A stretch of 64,000 nucleotides of DNA from JAJZGK01 sp035538795. Lineage in GTDB: Bacteria > Pseudomonadota > Alphaproteobacteria > Rhodospirillales > Magnetospirillaceae. Below, one piece after another: positions 8,808 through 16,023 of the stretch (position 1 is its first letter; every line of letters starts with the position of its first letter). The notes under the pieces are model-generated. The model searched no databases. It worked only from the letters and a program-made list of their open reading frames with translations, and had not been told where the DNA came from. The stretch lies in contig DATLJS010000017.1 of the NCBI GenBank assembly GCA_035538795.1, forward strand, positions 21,553 through 85,552, written 5' to 3'. The position numbers and the translations under genes were made by a program.

Positions 8808-9473
8808 TTAACCAACGCGAAATTTCAAAAGGTCCGACGGCATTTCGACGCCAGGAAGGTTTTTCGGGTCGGGCTCTGGGGGCAGAATCTGATAGCGGAT
8901 GGGAATGATTCCCGCCCAGGAGGGATGGGCGTAATCGTCGGCATCATCCTCGGGAGGGCCGACGCGGACCTTGCAGGATGCTTCTTCGATGGACAGCGAG
9001 GCCACGGCGGTGGCGCTGATTTCCTTCGGCAGGACGGGGCGCAGGCGGTCCCATTCGCCGGGGATCAGGCCGTTGACGAAATTCTTCAGTTTCTCGACCT
9101 TCACGGCTTCGTCGCGGATCAGCTCCGCCCGCCCCAGCAGCATCACCGACCGGAAGTTGCAGTTGAAATTGAAGGCCGAGCGGGCGACTACCAGGCCGTC
9201 CAGCAGCGAAACGGTCAGACAGATGTCTTGATGCTCCAGCACCTTGAACATGCGCCCCGCGTTCGAGCCGTGCCAATAGACCCGGTCGCCCTCGCGCCAG
9301 ATGAAGGTGGGCGTAACGAAGGGCACGCCGTCAATCATGCAGCCGATATGCGCCAAGGGCGCGGCATCGAGAATGCTTTCGACGGTCTGGCGGTCGTAAC
9401 GGGCCAGCCAGTTGTAACGTCTCACCCGGGTGCGGTCTGAAGGGGCTTGAGGATTGTTTGCGGCTTCGTTCAT
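8808..9473 (-). CDS. FMN-binding split-barrel (pyridoxamine 5'-phosphate oxidase-related) protein
   Basis: This 221-residue cytoplasmic protein belongs to the pyridoxamine-phosphate-oxidase-like split-barrel group. Visible features are LDAAPLAHIGCMIDGVPFV, TFIWREGDRVYWHGSNAGR and SAFNFNCNFRSVMLLGRAE, which match the 5-nitroimidazole-resistance-like subfamily that binds FMN or haem. Its ATG overlaps the stop of the DUF364 fusion gene by 4 bases (ATGA), so it is the third gene of the operon that starts at the sigma-54 promoter near 11080, next to anfA. That context suggests a redox job connected with the Fe-only nitrogenase, which is inference only. A generic detoxification reductase is the main alternative. 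Confidence 0.8.
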   Translation of the reverse strand: MNEAANNPQAPSDRTRVRRYNWLARYDRQTVESILDAAPLAHIGCMIDGVPFVTPTFIWREGDRVYWHGSNAGRMFKVLEHQDICLTVSLLDGLVVARSAFNFNCNFRSVMLLGRAELIRDEAVKVEKLKNFVNGLIPGEWDRLRPVLPKEISATAVASLSIEEASCKVRVGPPEDDADDYAHPSWAGIIPIRYQILPPEPDPKNLPGVEMPSDLLKFRVG

Positions 9474-10723
9474 GAAAGGCTCCTGTCGGAAGGGGAAAAG
9501 CTGTCGGTTCCGCGGATATAGAGGTATTGCCCGTATTCGGCGAATTCGCGCGGTAGCCCCCCGCGTTTCACCGCCGCCGCCAATCCTTTGGGATCGCGGA
9601 CGATCAGGCCCCCAAGAATTTCAATGCCATACGCATGCAGGCGAGACGACATGGGCGTGCTCGGGCCGACCAAAGCCTGCCGTGCGCCCTGTGCCAGACG
9701 TAGGATGCGGGGAAGGCTGCGGTTGACGATGCACGAGGAATTGACCACCACCGCCGCCGCTCCCGGCAGCAGCGTGTCCATGGACACCAGCGGGTATTCG
9801 CCGGGCCGCGGGTCGGTCTCGATCACCGTGCATCCGGGCAAGGCCGAGGATAAACCGGGGAATGCGCCGATGGAGACGATCCGTCCGTTTTCCCGTGAGA
9901 AATGATGAGCACCATTGCCCATATGCCCGCCCGAATCCGATCGGTTGTAATGGGCGTTGATGGCGGCGATACCCAATGCCATTTCCAGCGGATCCCACGA
10001 TGCTGACAGACGAGCCAGTTCACGCAGGCTTCGTTTGGCCAGGGCCGGCAGGCGCGGCGACAGTTCCTTGGGATAGCGCGGCAGATAGGCGAGGCCACTG
10101 CCATGTTCGCCCTCGACCATAATCCAGCGATGGCCGCAGGCGATTTGGCGCACCTCGTCGTCGGCCACGCCCAGGGTCAGATCCCGGTAAAGCGATTCAG
10201 CCCCCCACCATCGCCATAACGCCGTCGGCTCGGGAGCCAGCATGGTTCCCGCGTGGCCGGTAAAATCCTGCCATTCGGCCACGGCTTCGCCGGAAAACGC
10301 CGTCAGCACGGGCACCCCTTCCAACTCGCCAGGCGTGGCCACGGCGGACAGCCTTTCGGCAGCCGCGCGGAAAGGCGGAAAGGCCGGCATCACCACCAGA
10401 TCGGCGTTTTCCCGCATGGCCCGGCGCAGACTGAGGGATGCCGCCGCCGTCAAGGCCGGAGCGTCGGCGGCCGGCAGCACGCAATCGCTGGCGAGGTCGC
10501 GCCACTTTCCCCGTTCCGGAATCATGCCGGCGATCAGAAACCCCCTGTTTCGCAAATCGTGAGCGAAGCCGGCCAGCAAGGGAACCGCCGGATTTTCCGC
10601 GTCATGCACCACCCCGCCCAGCCGCACCCAGGGCGCCTTGACCGGCTCGAACGCCATCCCGGCATCGGCCGCATGAGGGTGGTCCGGGGCGAAGGACCGG
10701 GTAAAGGCTGCGTTTCTGCTCAC
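9470..10723 (-). CDS. DUF2478-like / DUF4213 / DUF364 (putative heavy-metal chelation) fusion protein
   Basis: This 417-residue protein combines modules usually found apart. Residues about 25-165 resemble DUF2478, a nucleotide-binding-like family often encoded beside molybdate transport genes (GFAHDLRNRGFLIAGMI, GVPVLTAFSGEAVAEWQDF), but the usual NKFGKxE motif is replaced by PAFPPFR. Residues about 165-270 match DUF4213, the enolase-N-like partner (SWDPLEMALGIAAINAHYN). Residues about 270-405 match DUF364 (FPGL, VIETDPRPGEYP, VVNSSCIVNR, LVGPSTPMSSRLHAYG). I chose GTG 10723 because GGAG lies nine bases upstream and it follows the NifU-like stop by 23 bases; ATG 10657 lacks a site. It is the middle gene of a sigma-54-preceded operon divergent from anfA. 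A role in metal handling for nitrogenase is inferred. Confidence 0.8.
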   Translation of the reverse strand: MSRNAAFTRSFAPDHPHAADAGMAFEPVKAPWVRLGGVVHDAENPAVPLLAGFAHDLRNRGFLIAGMIPERGKWRDLASDCVLPAADAPALTAAASLSLRRAMRENADLVVMPAFPPFRAAAERLSAVATPGELEGVPVLTAFSGEAVAEWQDFTGHAGTMLAPEPTALWRWWGAESLYRDLTLGVADDEVRQIACGHRWIMVEGEHGSGLAYLPRYPKELSPRLPALAKRSLRELARLSASWDPLEMALGIAAINAHYNRSDSGGHMGNGAHHFSRENGRIVSIGAFPGLSSALPGCTVIETDPRPGEYPLVSMDTLLPGAAAVVVNSSCIVNRSLPRILRLAQGARQALVGPSTPMSSRLHAYGIEILGGLIVRDPKGLAAAVKRGGLPREFAEYGQYLYIRGTDSFSPSDRSLS

Positions 10724-10746
10724 GTCACGACACTCCGTGTCGGGGA

Positions 10747-11028
10747 TCAGTCGAAGGTGGCTGGGACCACCAGTACCGGTTCGCCCAGTTCCTGGACCAG
10801 CTGGCGGCGGATGCCCCCCAACGTCAGTCCGGCCGAACCGCAGCCGACGCAAGCGCCGCTGAGGCGGACCCGGATCTTGTCGCCGTCGATGGCGACCAGG
10901 GTGATGTCGCCGCCATCGGCTTGAAGGCCCGCCCGCATGCCTTGAATGACGTTCGACACCACCCGGTGGCGCTCGGTATCGCTCAGCCGCGCGGTCGTGT
11001 CCGGTAATGTCGCAAGATCGCTGCTCAT
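10747..11028 (-). CDS. NifU C-terminal-domain (Nfu-type) Fe-S scaffold protein
   Basis: This 93-residue stand-alone Nfu/NifU C-terminal domain holds an Fe-S cluster with the CxxC pair in GACVGCGSAGLTL and passes it to target proteins. The LQADGGDITLVAIDGDKIRVRL segment just before the CxxC is characteristic of the family. ATG 11028 has GGAGA eight bases upstream; an extension to 11070 would overlap the transcription start inferred from the promoter. It is the first gene of the operon with the DUF364 fusion and the split-barrel protein. The sigma-54 promoter about 45 bases upstream ties it to nitrogen-fixation control. A role in loading clusters for the Fe-only nitrogenase is plausible but not shown. 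Confidence 0.88.
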   Translation of the reverse strand: MSSDLATLPDTTARLSDTERHRVVSNVIQGMRAGLQADGGDITLVAIDGDKIRVRLSGACVGCGSAGLTLGGIRRQLVQELGEPVLVVPATFD

Positions 11029-11071
11029 GAGCCGTTTCTCCAGTGACGATTGTTGATCGATCCGTATCAAA

Positions 11072-11086
11072 GCAACAGATGTGCCA
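11072..11086 (-). promoter_or_regulatory. Sigma-54 promoter of the nfu-DUF364-split-barrel operon
   Basis: Read on the minus strand the sequence is TGGCAC-ATCTG-TTGC, a full match to the -24/-12 consensus with GG and GC ten bases apart. The predicted start near 11060 leaves a 32-base leader with a ribosome-binding site before ATG 11028. This places the operon in the same sigma-54 class as anfH. Confidence 0.85.
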
Positions 11087-11107
11087 GATCATGTTTGTTG
11101 GCGATAA

Positions 11108-11160
11108 ATTGTCTCTGGAAATCGGAAACAATCGGTGGTCTGTTGATTTTATTGAAACAG
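11108..11160. promoter_or_regulatory. Two dyads upstream of the nfu operon promoter
   Basis: Two inverted repeats lie 20-80 bases upstream of the minus-strand sigma-54 element: ATTGT-N15-ACAAT at 11108-11132 and CTGTT-N11-AACAG at 11140-11160. Neither has the classical TGT-N10-ACA spacing of NifA sites. They are candidate activator sites only. Confidence 0.35.
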
Positions 11161-11290
11161 CGGGATCGCTGGGGGAGGCGATTCGAATTCATGGTGAATT
11201 CTTGGCGGCGGATGAAAATTATCGCCATCTGTAAATTTCATCGGGATTTTTACGGCGGAAGCCCTTTTTGCCCCTCTATATCGGAGGGCA

Positions 11291-11310
11291 TGCACGAGCG
11301 AAAACGTGCA
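11291..11310. promoter_or_regulatory. TGCACG-N8-CGTGCA dyad upstream of anfA
   Basis: A perfect six-base inverted repeat lies about 130 bases before the anfA ATG. It recalls the NtrC enhancer (TGCACC-N5-GGTGCA) but has a longer spacer. NtrC control of anfA is known in some purple bacteria, so this is a candidate site for an activator or a Mo-responsive repressor. Confidence 0.4.
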
Positions 11311-11394
11311 CTTTCACGGAGAAATATCCTCAAAATGTAAATTTATGGGCCATGTGCTCGGAGCGGAACGCCGGTTTCCCGCCGTTTTTCGTTC

Positions 11395-11410
11395 TGGCCT
11401 TGGATTTGCT
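11395..11410 (+). promoter_or_regulatory. Weak sigma-54-like element before anfA
   Basis: TGGCCTTGGATTTGCT keeps GG and GC ten bases apart. The predicted start (about 11421) falls inside the ribosome-binding site of ATG 11430, so it would only make sense if translation began at a later Met (11448 or 11463). Doubtful. Confidence 0.25.
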
Positions 11411-11429
11411 GGGGTGATGAGGACTTGGC

Positions 11430-13091
11430 ATGCCGATGGACGCGCCCATGAACGATGCTCCCATGAACGATACCGTCGCCCTTGAGATCGATGTTGGCGA
11501 TTTTGTCGCCGAATTCAGTCATTGCTTTACCGGCGAATGCCGCGTCAGCGTCTTGCCGATTCTTTATAAGATCAGCCAGGTCATCACCAACAGCGCCGAT
11601 CTGGCGGCGTCGCTGTCGATCATCCTGGGAGTGATGCAGAACCAGCTGAAGATGCGCCGAGGCATCGTCACGCTTTACGACCGGCAGTCCGAGACGATCT
11701 TCATCCACGAAAGCTTCGGCCTCAGCGACGAGGAAAAGGCCCGCGGCATCTATGCCCCCGGCGAAGGCATCACCGGCAAGGTGGTGCAAAGCGGCAAAGC
11801 CATCGTCGCCCGCAAGCTGCGGGAAAGTCCGGATTTCCTGAACCGCACGCAAGCCGCGCGCACCAAGGGGCGTCCCAACGCGGCTTTTTTCAGCGTTCCC
11901 CTGATCCATGCCCAGAAAGTGGTGGGTACTATCGGCGGAGAACGCGTCTATATGAATCAGACGCTGCTGAAGCAGGATGTGGAGCTGTTGGCGATGGTCG
12001 CTTCGATGATCGCTCCGGCCGCCGAGTTATATCTGACCGAGAACATCGACAAAGTGCGCCTGGAAAACGAGAATCGCCGTTTGCGCAGCGTGCTGAAGGA
12101 ACGTTTCAAGCCGTCGAACATGATCGGCAATTCCAAGCCGATGCAGGATGTCTACGAACTGATTCATAAGGTGGCTGCGACCAAGGCAACGGTGCTGATC
12201 CTGGGGGAAAGCGGGGTGGGCAAGGAACTGGTGGCGACCGCCATCCATTACAACAGCCCCAATGCCGAAGGGCCGTTCATCAAGTCCAACTGCGCCGCCT
12301 TGCCCGAGAATCTGGTGGAAAGCGAGTTGTTCGGCCATGAGCGCGGCTCCTTCACCGGCGCTCTGTCGCAGCACAAGGGCTGTTTCGAGCAGGCCGACGG
12401 GGGCACTATTTTCCTGGACGAGGTGGGCGAGCTGACCTTAAGCGCTCAGACTAAACTGCTCAGGGTGCTGCAGGAAAAAACCTTCCAGCGGGTGGGCGGG
12501 AGCAAGCCGGTCAAGGTGGATGTGCGCATCATCGCCGCCACCAACCGCAATCTTGCTGAGATGGTGGAGCTGGGAACATTCCGCGAGGATCTGTACTACC
12601 GTCTGAACGTTTTTCCCATGACCATCCCGCCTCTGCGCAGCCGGGGCAGCGACGTCATCACTCTGGCGGATTACTTTGTCACCGCCTATGCCGTCGAGAA
12701 TACCAAGAGCATCAGGCGCATCTCGACCCCGGCCTTAAACATGCTGATGTCCTATCACTGGCCTGGCAATGTGCGCGAGCTGGAGAACGTCATCGAACGG
12801 GCGGTGATCCTGTCGGACGACGACGTCATCCACAGCTATAACCTGCCGCCCTCGCTGCAAACCTCGGAGGGAAGCGGCACCGCCTATGGTGTTACCCTGG
12901 AGGCCAAGGTCCAGGCTGTCGAGACCGAGATGATCATCGAGGCGCTGAAAAACAGCAACGGCCATATGGGGGACGCCGCCAAGGAGCTGGGGCTGACTCG
13001 CCGCATGCTGGGGGTGCGCATGGAACGCTACGGCATCAGCTACAAATCCTTCCGCACCGTTGAAAGCCAAAAATGGGACCGGAACGGCTGA
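11430..13091 (+). CDS. anfA: AnfA, sigma-54-dependent activator of the Fe-only nitrogenase
   Basis: This 553-residue enhancer-binding protein has a GAF domain (about 45-205), an AAA+ ATPase domain (about 232-470) and a Fis-type helix-turn-helix at the C-terminus (GHMGDAAKELGLTRRML). The Walker A motif GESGVGKE is at 259-266 and Walker B is GGTIFLDEVGEL. The sigma-54 contact loop reads GSFTGA (306-311) rather than GAFTGA. Two N-terminal cysteines (Cys32, Cys37) recall the Cys motif of AnfA/VnfA proteins that makes them depend on Fe protein or redox state. The N-terminus holds a tandem APMND duplication. GAGGA six bases before ATG 11430 supports the start. It lies 435 bases upstream of anfH, which it presumably activates. 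Confidence 0.92.
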   Translation: MPMDAPMNDAPMNDTVALEIDVGDFVAEFSHCFTGECRVSVLPILYKISQVITNSADLAASLSIILGVMQNQLKMRRGIVTLYDRQSETIFIHESFGLSDEEKARGIYAPGEGITGKVVQSGKAIVARKLRESPDFLNRTQAARTKGRPNAAFFSVPLIHAQKVVGTIGGERVYMNQTLLKQDVELLAMVASMIAPAAELYLTENIDKVRLENENRRLRSVLKERFKPSNMIGNSKPMQDVYELIHKVAATKATVLILGESGVGKELVATAIHYNSPNAEGPFIKSNCAALPENLVESELFGHERGSFTGALSQHKGCFEQADGGTIFLDEVGELTLSAQTKLLRVLQEKTFQRVGGSKPVKVDVRIIAATNRNLAEMVELGTFREDLYYRLNVFPMTIPPLRSRGSDVITLADYFVTAYAVENTKSIRRISTPALNMLMSYHWPGNVRELENVIERAVILSDDDVIHSYNLPPSLQTSEGSGTAYGVTLEAKVQAVETEMIIEALKNSNGHMGDAAKELGLTRRMLGVRMERYGISYKSFRTVESQKWDRNG

Positions 13092-13235
13092 CGGCCGGCC
13101 ATTCTTTCCTGCGTCTCTCCACCACTGAAAACCTCCTTTGCGTCCGGTCCTGCTGCCGGCGGCTTGCCGTGGCGTGGCGCGATGAGCGTGATGGAGCCGA
13201 TGGGAGGAAAAGTCGCTTCCGGAAAAGAAGTGTCT

Positions 13236-13299
13236 GAAATATACCGAAATGAATATTCTCTGAAGCGTGAGGAAATAGAGCTGGCTTTGAGAAATATAC
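13236..13299 (+). promoter_or_regulatory. Pair of 9-base direct repeats, candidate AnfA upstream activator sites
   Basis: GAAATATAC occurs at 13236-13244 and again at 13291-13299, 55 bases apart (about five helical turns), centred near -222 and -167 from the predicted anfH transcription start. A near match, GAAATATCC, is at 11321-11329 upstream of anfA. The position and helical phasing suit enhancer sites for AnfA. Confidence 0.4.
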
Positions 13300-13435
13300 A
13301 TTTATGAAAATTATAATGCGAGATATTCATTGCAAGTAACAATGTTGGTGTTGTGTGAATATAGCGCGTCATTAAAAGAGTGTGCTCGTATGATTCTGGT
13401 GGTCTTTTTGAAAAATGCTGATGTATGGAAATTGT

Positions 13436-13450
13436 TGGCACGGCTGTTGC
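13436..13450 (+). promoter_or_regulatory. Sigma-54 promoter of anfHDGKO
   Basis: TGGCAC-GGCTG-TTGC is a perfect -24/-12 promoter. The transcription start should be near 13462, giving a leader of about 65 bases before the anfH ATG. Confidence 0.92.
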
Positions 13451-13526
13451 GATATTGCTTTGCGTGAAGGCGGAGCTTCCGCCCATCGGATTTATCCATT
13501 GGCTTTTACGCAAAGGAGTTCGTCCC

Positions 13527-14354
13527 ATGACTCGCAAAGTCGCCATCTATGGCAAGGGCGGTATCGGCAAGTCCACCACCACCCAGAACACCGCCGCCGC
13601 TCTGGCCTATTTCCACGACAAGAACGTTTTCATCCACGGCTGCGACCCCAAGGCCGATTCCACTCGCCTGATCCTGGGCGGCAAGCCGCAGGAAACGGTG
13701 ATGGACACCTTGCGCATCCACGGCGCGGAAAAGGTGACCCTGGATAAGGTGGTGAAGACCGGCTTCAAGAATATCCGCTGCGTCGAATCGGGCGGGCCCG
13801 AGCCGGGCGTCGGCTGCGCCGGTCGCGGCGTCATCACCGCCATCGACCTGATGGAGGAGAACGAAGCCTATACCGACGATCTCGACTTCATCTTCTTCGA
13901 CGTGCTGGGCGACGTGGTCTGCGGCGGTTTCGCCATGCCGATCCGCGACGGCAAGGCGCAGGAAGTCTACATCGTCGCCTCAGGCGAGATGATGGCCATC
14001 TATGCCGCCAACAACATCGCCAAGGGTCTGGTCAAGTACGCCAAGCAATCGGGCGTGCGCCTGGGCGGCATCATCTGCAACAGCCGTAACGTTGATGGCG
14101 AACGCGAATTCGTCGAGGAATTCACCAAGGCCATCGGCACGAAGATGATTCATTTTGTGCCGCGCGACAACATCGTGCAGAAGGCGGAATTCAATAAAAA
14201 GACCGTCACTGAGTTCGACCCCGCGCAAAACCAGGCCATGGAATACAAGGAACTGGGCGCCAAGATCGCCGCCAACGAGGACTTCGTCATTCCGACTCCG
14301 CTGGCCATGGACGAGCTTGAGGCGATGGTCGTCAAGTACGGCATGCTCGACTGA
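13527..14354 (+). CDS. anfH: AnfH, Fe-only nitrogenase reductase (Fe protein)
   Basis: This 275-residue homodimeric ATP-dependent reductase passes electrons from ferredoxin or flavodoxin to the AnfDGK protein. The Walker A motif is GKGGIGKS (9-16). The bridging [4Fe-4S] cluster ligands are Cys97 (GVGCAGRG) and Cys132 (DVVCGGFAMPI). Arg100 in GCAGRGVI matches the arginine that DraT ADP-ribosylates in other diazotrophs, so post-translational switch-off is possible. The length is typical for AnfH. The ATG is preceded eight bases upstream by AAAGGAG. It is the first gene of the operon, driven by the sigma-54 promoter at 13436. Assignment to the Fe-only class rather than Mo rests mainly on the following anfD, anfG and anfK genes. 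Confidence 0.96.
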   Translation: MTRKVAIYGKGGIGKSTTTQNTAAALAYFHDKNVFIHGCDPKADSTRLILGGKPQETVMDTLRIHGAEKVTLDKVVKTGFKNIRCVESGGPEPGVGCAGRGVITAIDLMEENEAYTDDLDFIFFDVLGDVVCGGFAMPIRDGKAQEVYIVASGEMMAIYAANNIAKGLVKYAKQSGVRLGGIICNSRNVDGEREFVEEFTKAIGTKMIHFVPRDNIVQKAEFNKKTVTEFDPAQNQAMEYKELGAKIAANEDFVIPTPLAMDELEAMVVKYGMLD

Positions 14355-14445
14355 CCTCCGGGGCCGCGCCGGCCAGGCGCGATCTTCCTTTTCATCATCG
14401 TGATCTCGGCGGCGCCAGCCAGCGTCGCCGGGCGGAGGACCAGTC

Positions 14446-16011
14446 ATGCCTTATCATGAATTTGAATGCAGCAAGGTGATCCCCGAACGCAAGCAGCACG
14501 CGGTCGTCAAAGGCCCCGGCGAAGACATCACCCATGCTTTGCCCAAGGGCTATCTCAACACCATTCCCGGCTCGATTTCGGAACGCGGCTGCGCCTATTG
14601 CGGCGCCAAGCATGTGATCGGCACGCCGATGAAAGATGTCATTCATCTCAGCCACGGCCCGGTCGGCTGCACCTACGACACCTGGCAGACCAAGCGCTAT
14701 ATCAGCGACAACGAGAACTTCCAGCTCAAATACACCTTCGCCACCGACGTGAAGGAAAAGCACATCGTGTTCGGGGCCGAAAAGCTGCTGAAGGAGAACA
14801 TCCTCGAAGCCTTCAAGGCGTTTCCCGACATCAAGCGGATGACCATCTATCAGACCTGCGCCACGGCTCTGATCGGCGACGACATCGACGCCATCGCCGC
14901 CGAGGTGATGGAGGAACTGCCCGGCACCGACATTTTCGTCTGCAATTCGCCGGGCTTCGCCGGTCCCAGCCAGTCGGGCGGCCACCACAAGATCAATATC
15001 GCCTGGGTCAACACTAAGGTTGGCACCGTCGAGCCCGAGATCACCAGCGATTACGTCATCAACTATGTCGGCGAATACAACATCCAGGGCGACCAGGAGG
15101 TGATGCAGGACTACTTCAAGCGTATGGGCATCCAGATCCTGTCGACCTTTACCGGCAACGGCAAATATGACGATCTGCGCGGCATGCACCGCGCCCATCT
15201 GAACGTGCTGGAATGCGCCCGTTCGGCCGAATACATCTGCGACGAGTTGCGCGCCCGCTACGGCATTCCGCGCCTGGACATCGACGGCTTCGGCTTCAAG
15301 GCGCTGGGCGATTCCTTGCGCAAGGTCGGCATGTTCTTCGGCATCGAGGAGCGGGCCGAAGCCATCATCGCCGAGGAAACCGCCCGCTGGAAGCCCGAGT
15401 TGGACTGGTACAAGGAACGGCTGATGGGCAAGCGGGTGTGCCTGTGGCCGGGTGGTTCCAAGCTGTGGCACTGGGCTAACGCCATTCAAGAGGAAATGGG
15501 CGTCAAGGTCGTCTCGGTCTACACCAAGTTCGGCCATCAGGGCGACATGGAAAAGGGCATCGCCCGGGCCGGCGAAGGCACACTAGCCATCGACGATCCC
15601 AACGAACTGGAGGGGCAGGAGGCGCTGATGACGCTGAAGCCGGACGTCATTTTCACCGGCAAGCGCCCCGGCGAAGTGGCGAAGAAGATGCGCGTGCCCT
15701 ACCTGAACGCCCACGCCTACCATAACGGCCCCTATAAGGGCTTCGAGGGCTGGGTGCGTTTCGCCCGCGACATCTACAACGCCATCTATTCACCGATCCA
15801 TCAGTTGTCGGGACTCGACATCAGCAAGGACGAGATCGCCACCGACAAGGGCTTCATGACCCGCCGGATGCTGTCCGACGCCAACCTGCCCGAGTCGTCT
15901 CGCAACAATCCTATGACCGGCTATACCGGCAAATACGACAGCGTCAGCGATCTGCGCGCGAAGACTTATCCCGTCTTCGAACGCAAGTCGGCCACCGCCG
16001 CCGCCGAATGA
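14446..16011 (+). CDS. anfD: AnfD, Fe-only nitrogenase alpha subunit
   Basis: This 521-residue subunit holds the FeFe cofactor where N2 is reduced. P-cluster ligands are visible as Cys49 (RGCAYCGAKH), Cys75 (GPVGCTYDTW) and Cys138 (YQTCATALIGDD). The cofactor ligands fit Cys257 (LNVLECARSAEY) and His423 (NAHAYHNGPYKG). The PGFAGPSQSGGHHK stretch and the presence of anfG downstream identify the Fe-only type rather than NifD. A GGAGG site precedes the ATG. The 91-base gap after anfH is rich in GC inverted repeats that may lower readthrough, so that more AnfH than AnfD is made. That effect is an inference. Confidence 0.96.
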   Translation: MPYHEFECSKVIPERKQHAVVKGPGEDITHALPKGYLNTIPGSISERGCAYCGAKHVIGTPMKDVIHLSHGPVGCTYDTWQTKRYISDNENFQLKYTFATDVKEKHIVFGAEKLLKENILEAFKAFPDIKRMTIYQTCATALIGDDIDAIAAEVMEELPGTDIFVCNSPGFAGPSQSGGHHKINIAWVNTKVGTVEPEITSDYVINYVGEYNIQGDQEVMQDYFKRMGIQILSTFTGNGKYDDLRGMHRAHLNVLECARSAEYICDELRARYGIPRLDIDGFGFKALGDSLRKVGMFFGIEERAEAIIAEETARWKPELDWYKERLMGKRVCLWPGGSKLWHWANAIQEEMGVKVVSVYTKFGHQGDMEKGIARAGEGTLAIDDPNELEGQEALMTLKPDVIFTGKRPGEVAKKMRVPYLNAHAYHNGPYKGFEGWVRFARDIYNAIYSPIHQLSGLDISKDEIATDKGFMTRRMLSDANLPESSRNNPMTGYTGKYDSVSDLRAKTYPVFERKSATAAAE

Positions 16012-16023
16012 TGGAGAGGACCA

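Larger units (their letters stand above)
13092..13526 (+). promoter_or_regulatory. anfA-anfH intergenic region (anfH control region)
   Basis: This 435-base stretch carries the anfH sigma-54 promoter at its downstream end, and an AT-rich upstream part (about 13230-13430) with repeated motifs. No gene is visible in it. Confidence 0.7.

Noticed and set aside
10724..11131. N-terminal extension of the DUF364 fusion protein
   Set aside because: It lies in another frame of the NifU-like gene, and its residues are Arg/Pro/His-rich shadow sequence.
11029..11429. Classical NifA site (TGT-N10-ACA) near anfA or the nfu operon
   Set aside because: Only dyads with other spacings (N15, N13 or N11) were found, so none is called a NifA site.
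11029..11429. Mo-box of the MopA/MopB type before anfA
   Set aside because: A ctatat core is present near 11276, but no proper inverted TATATA halves could be found.
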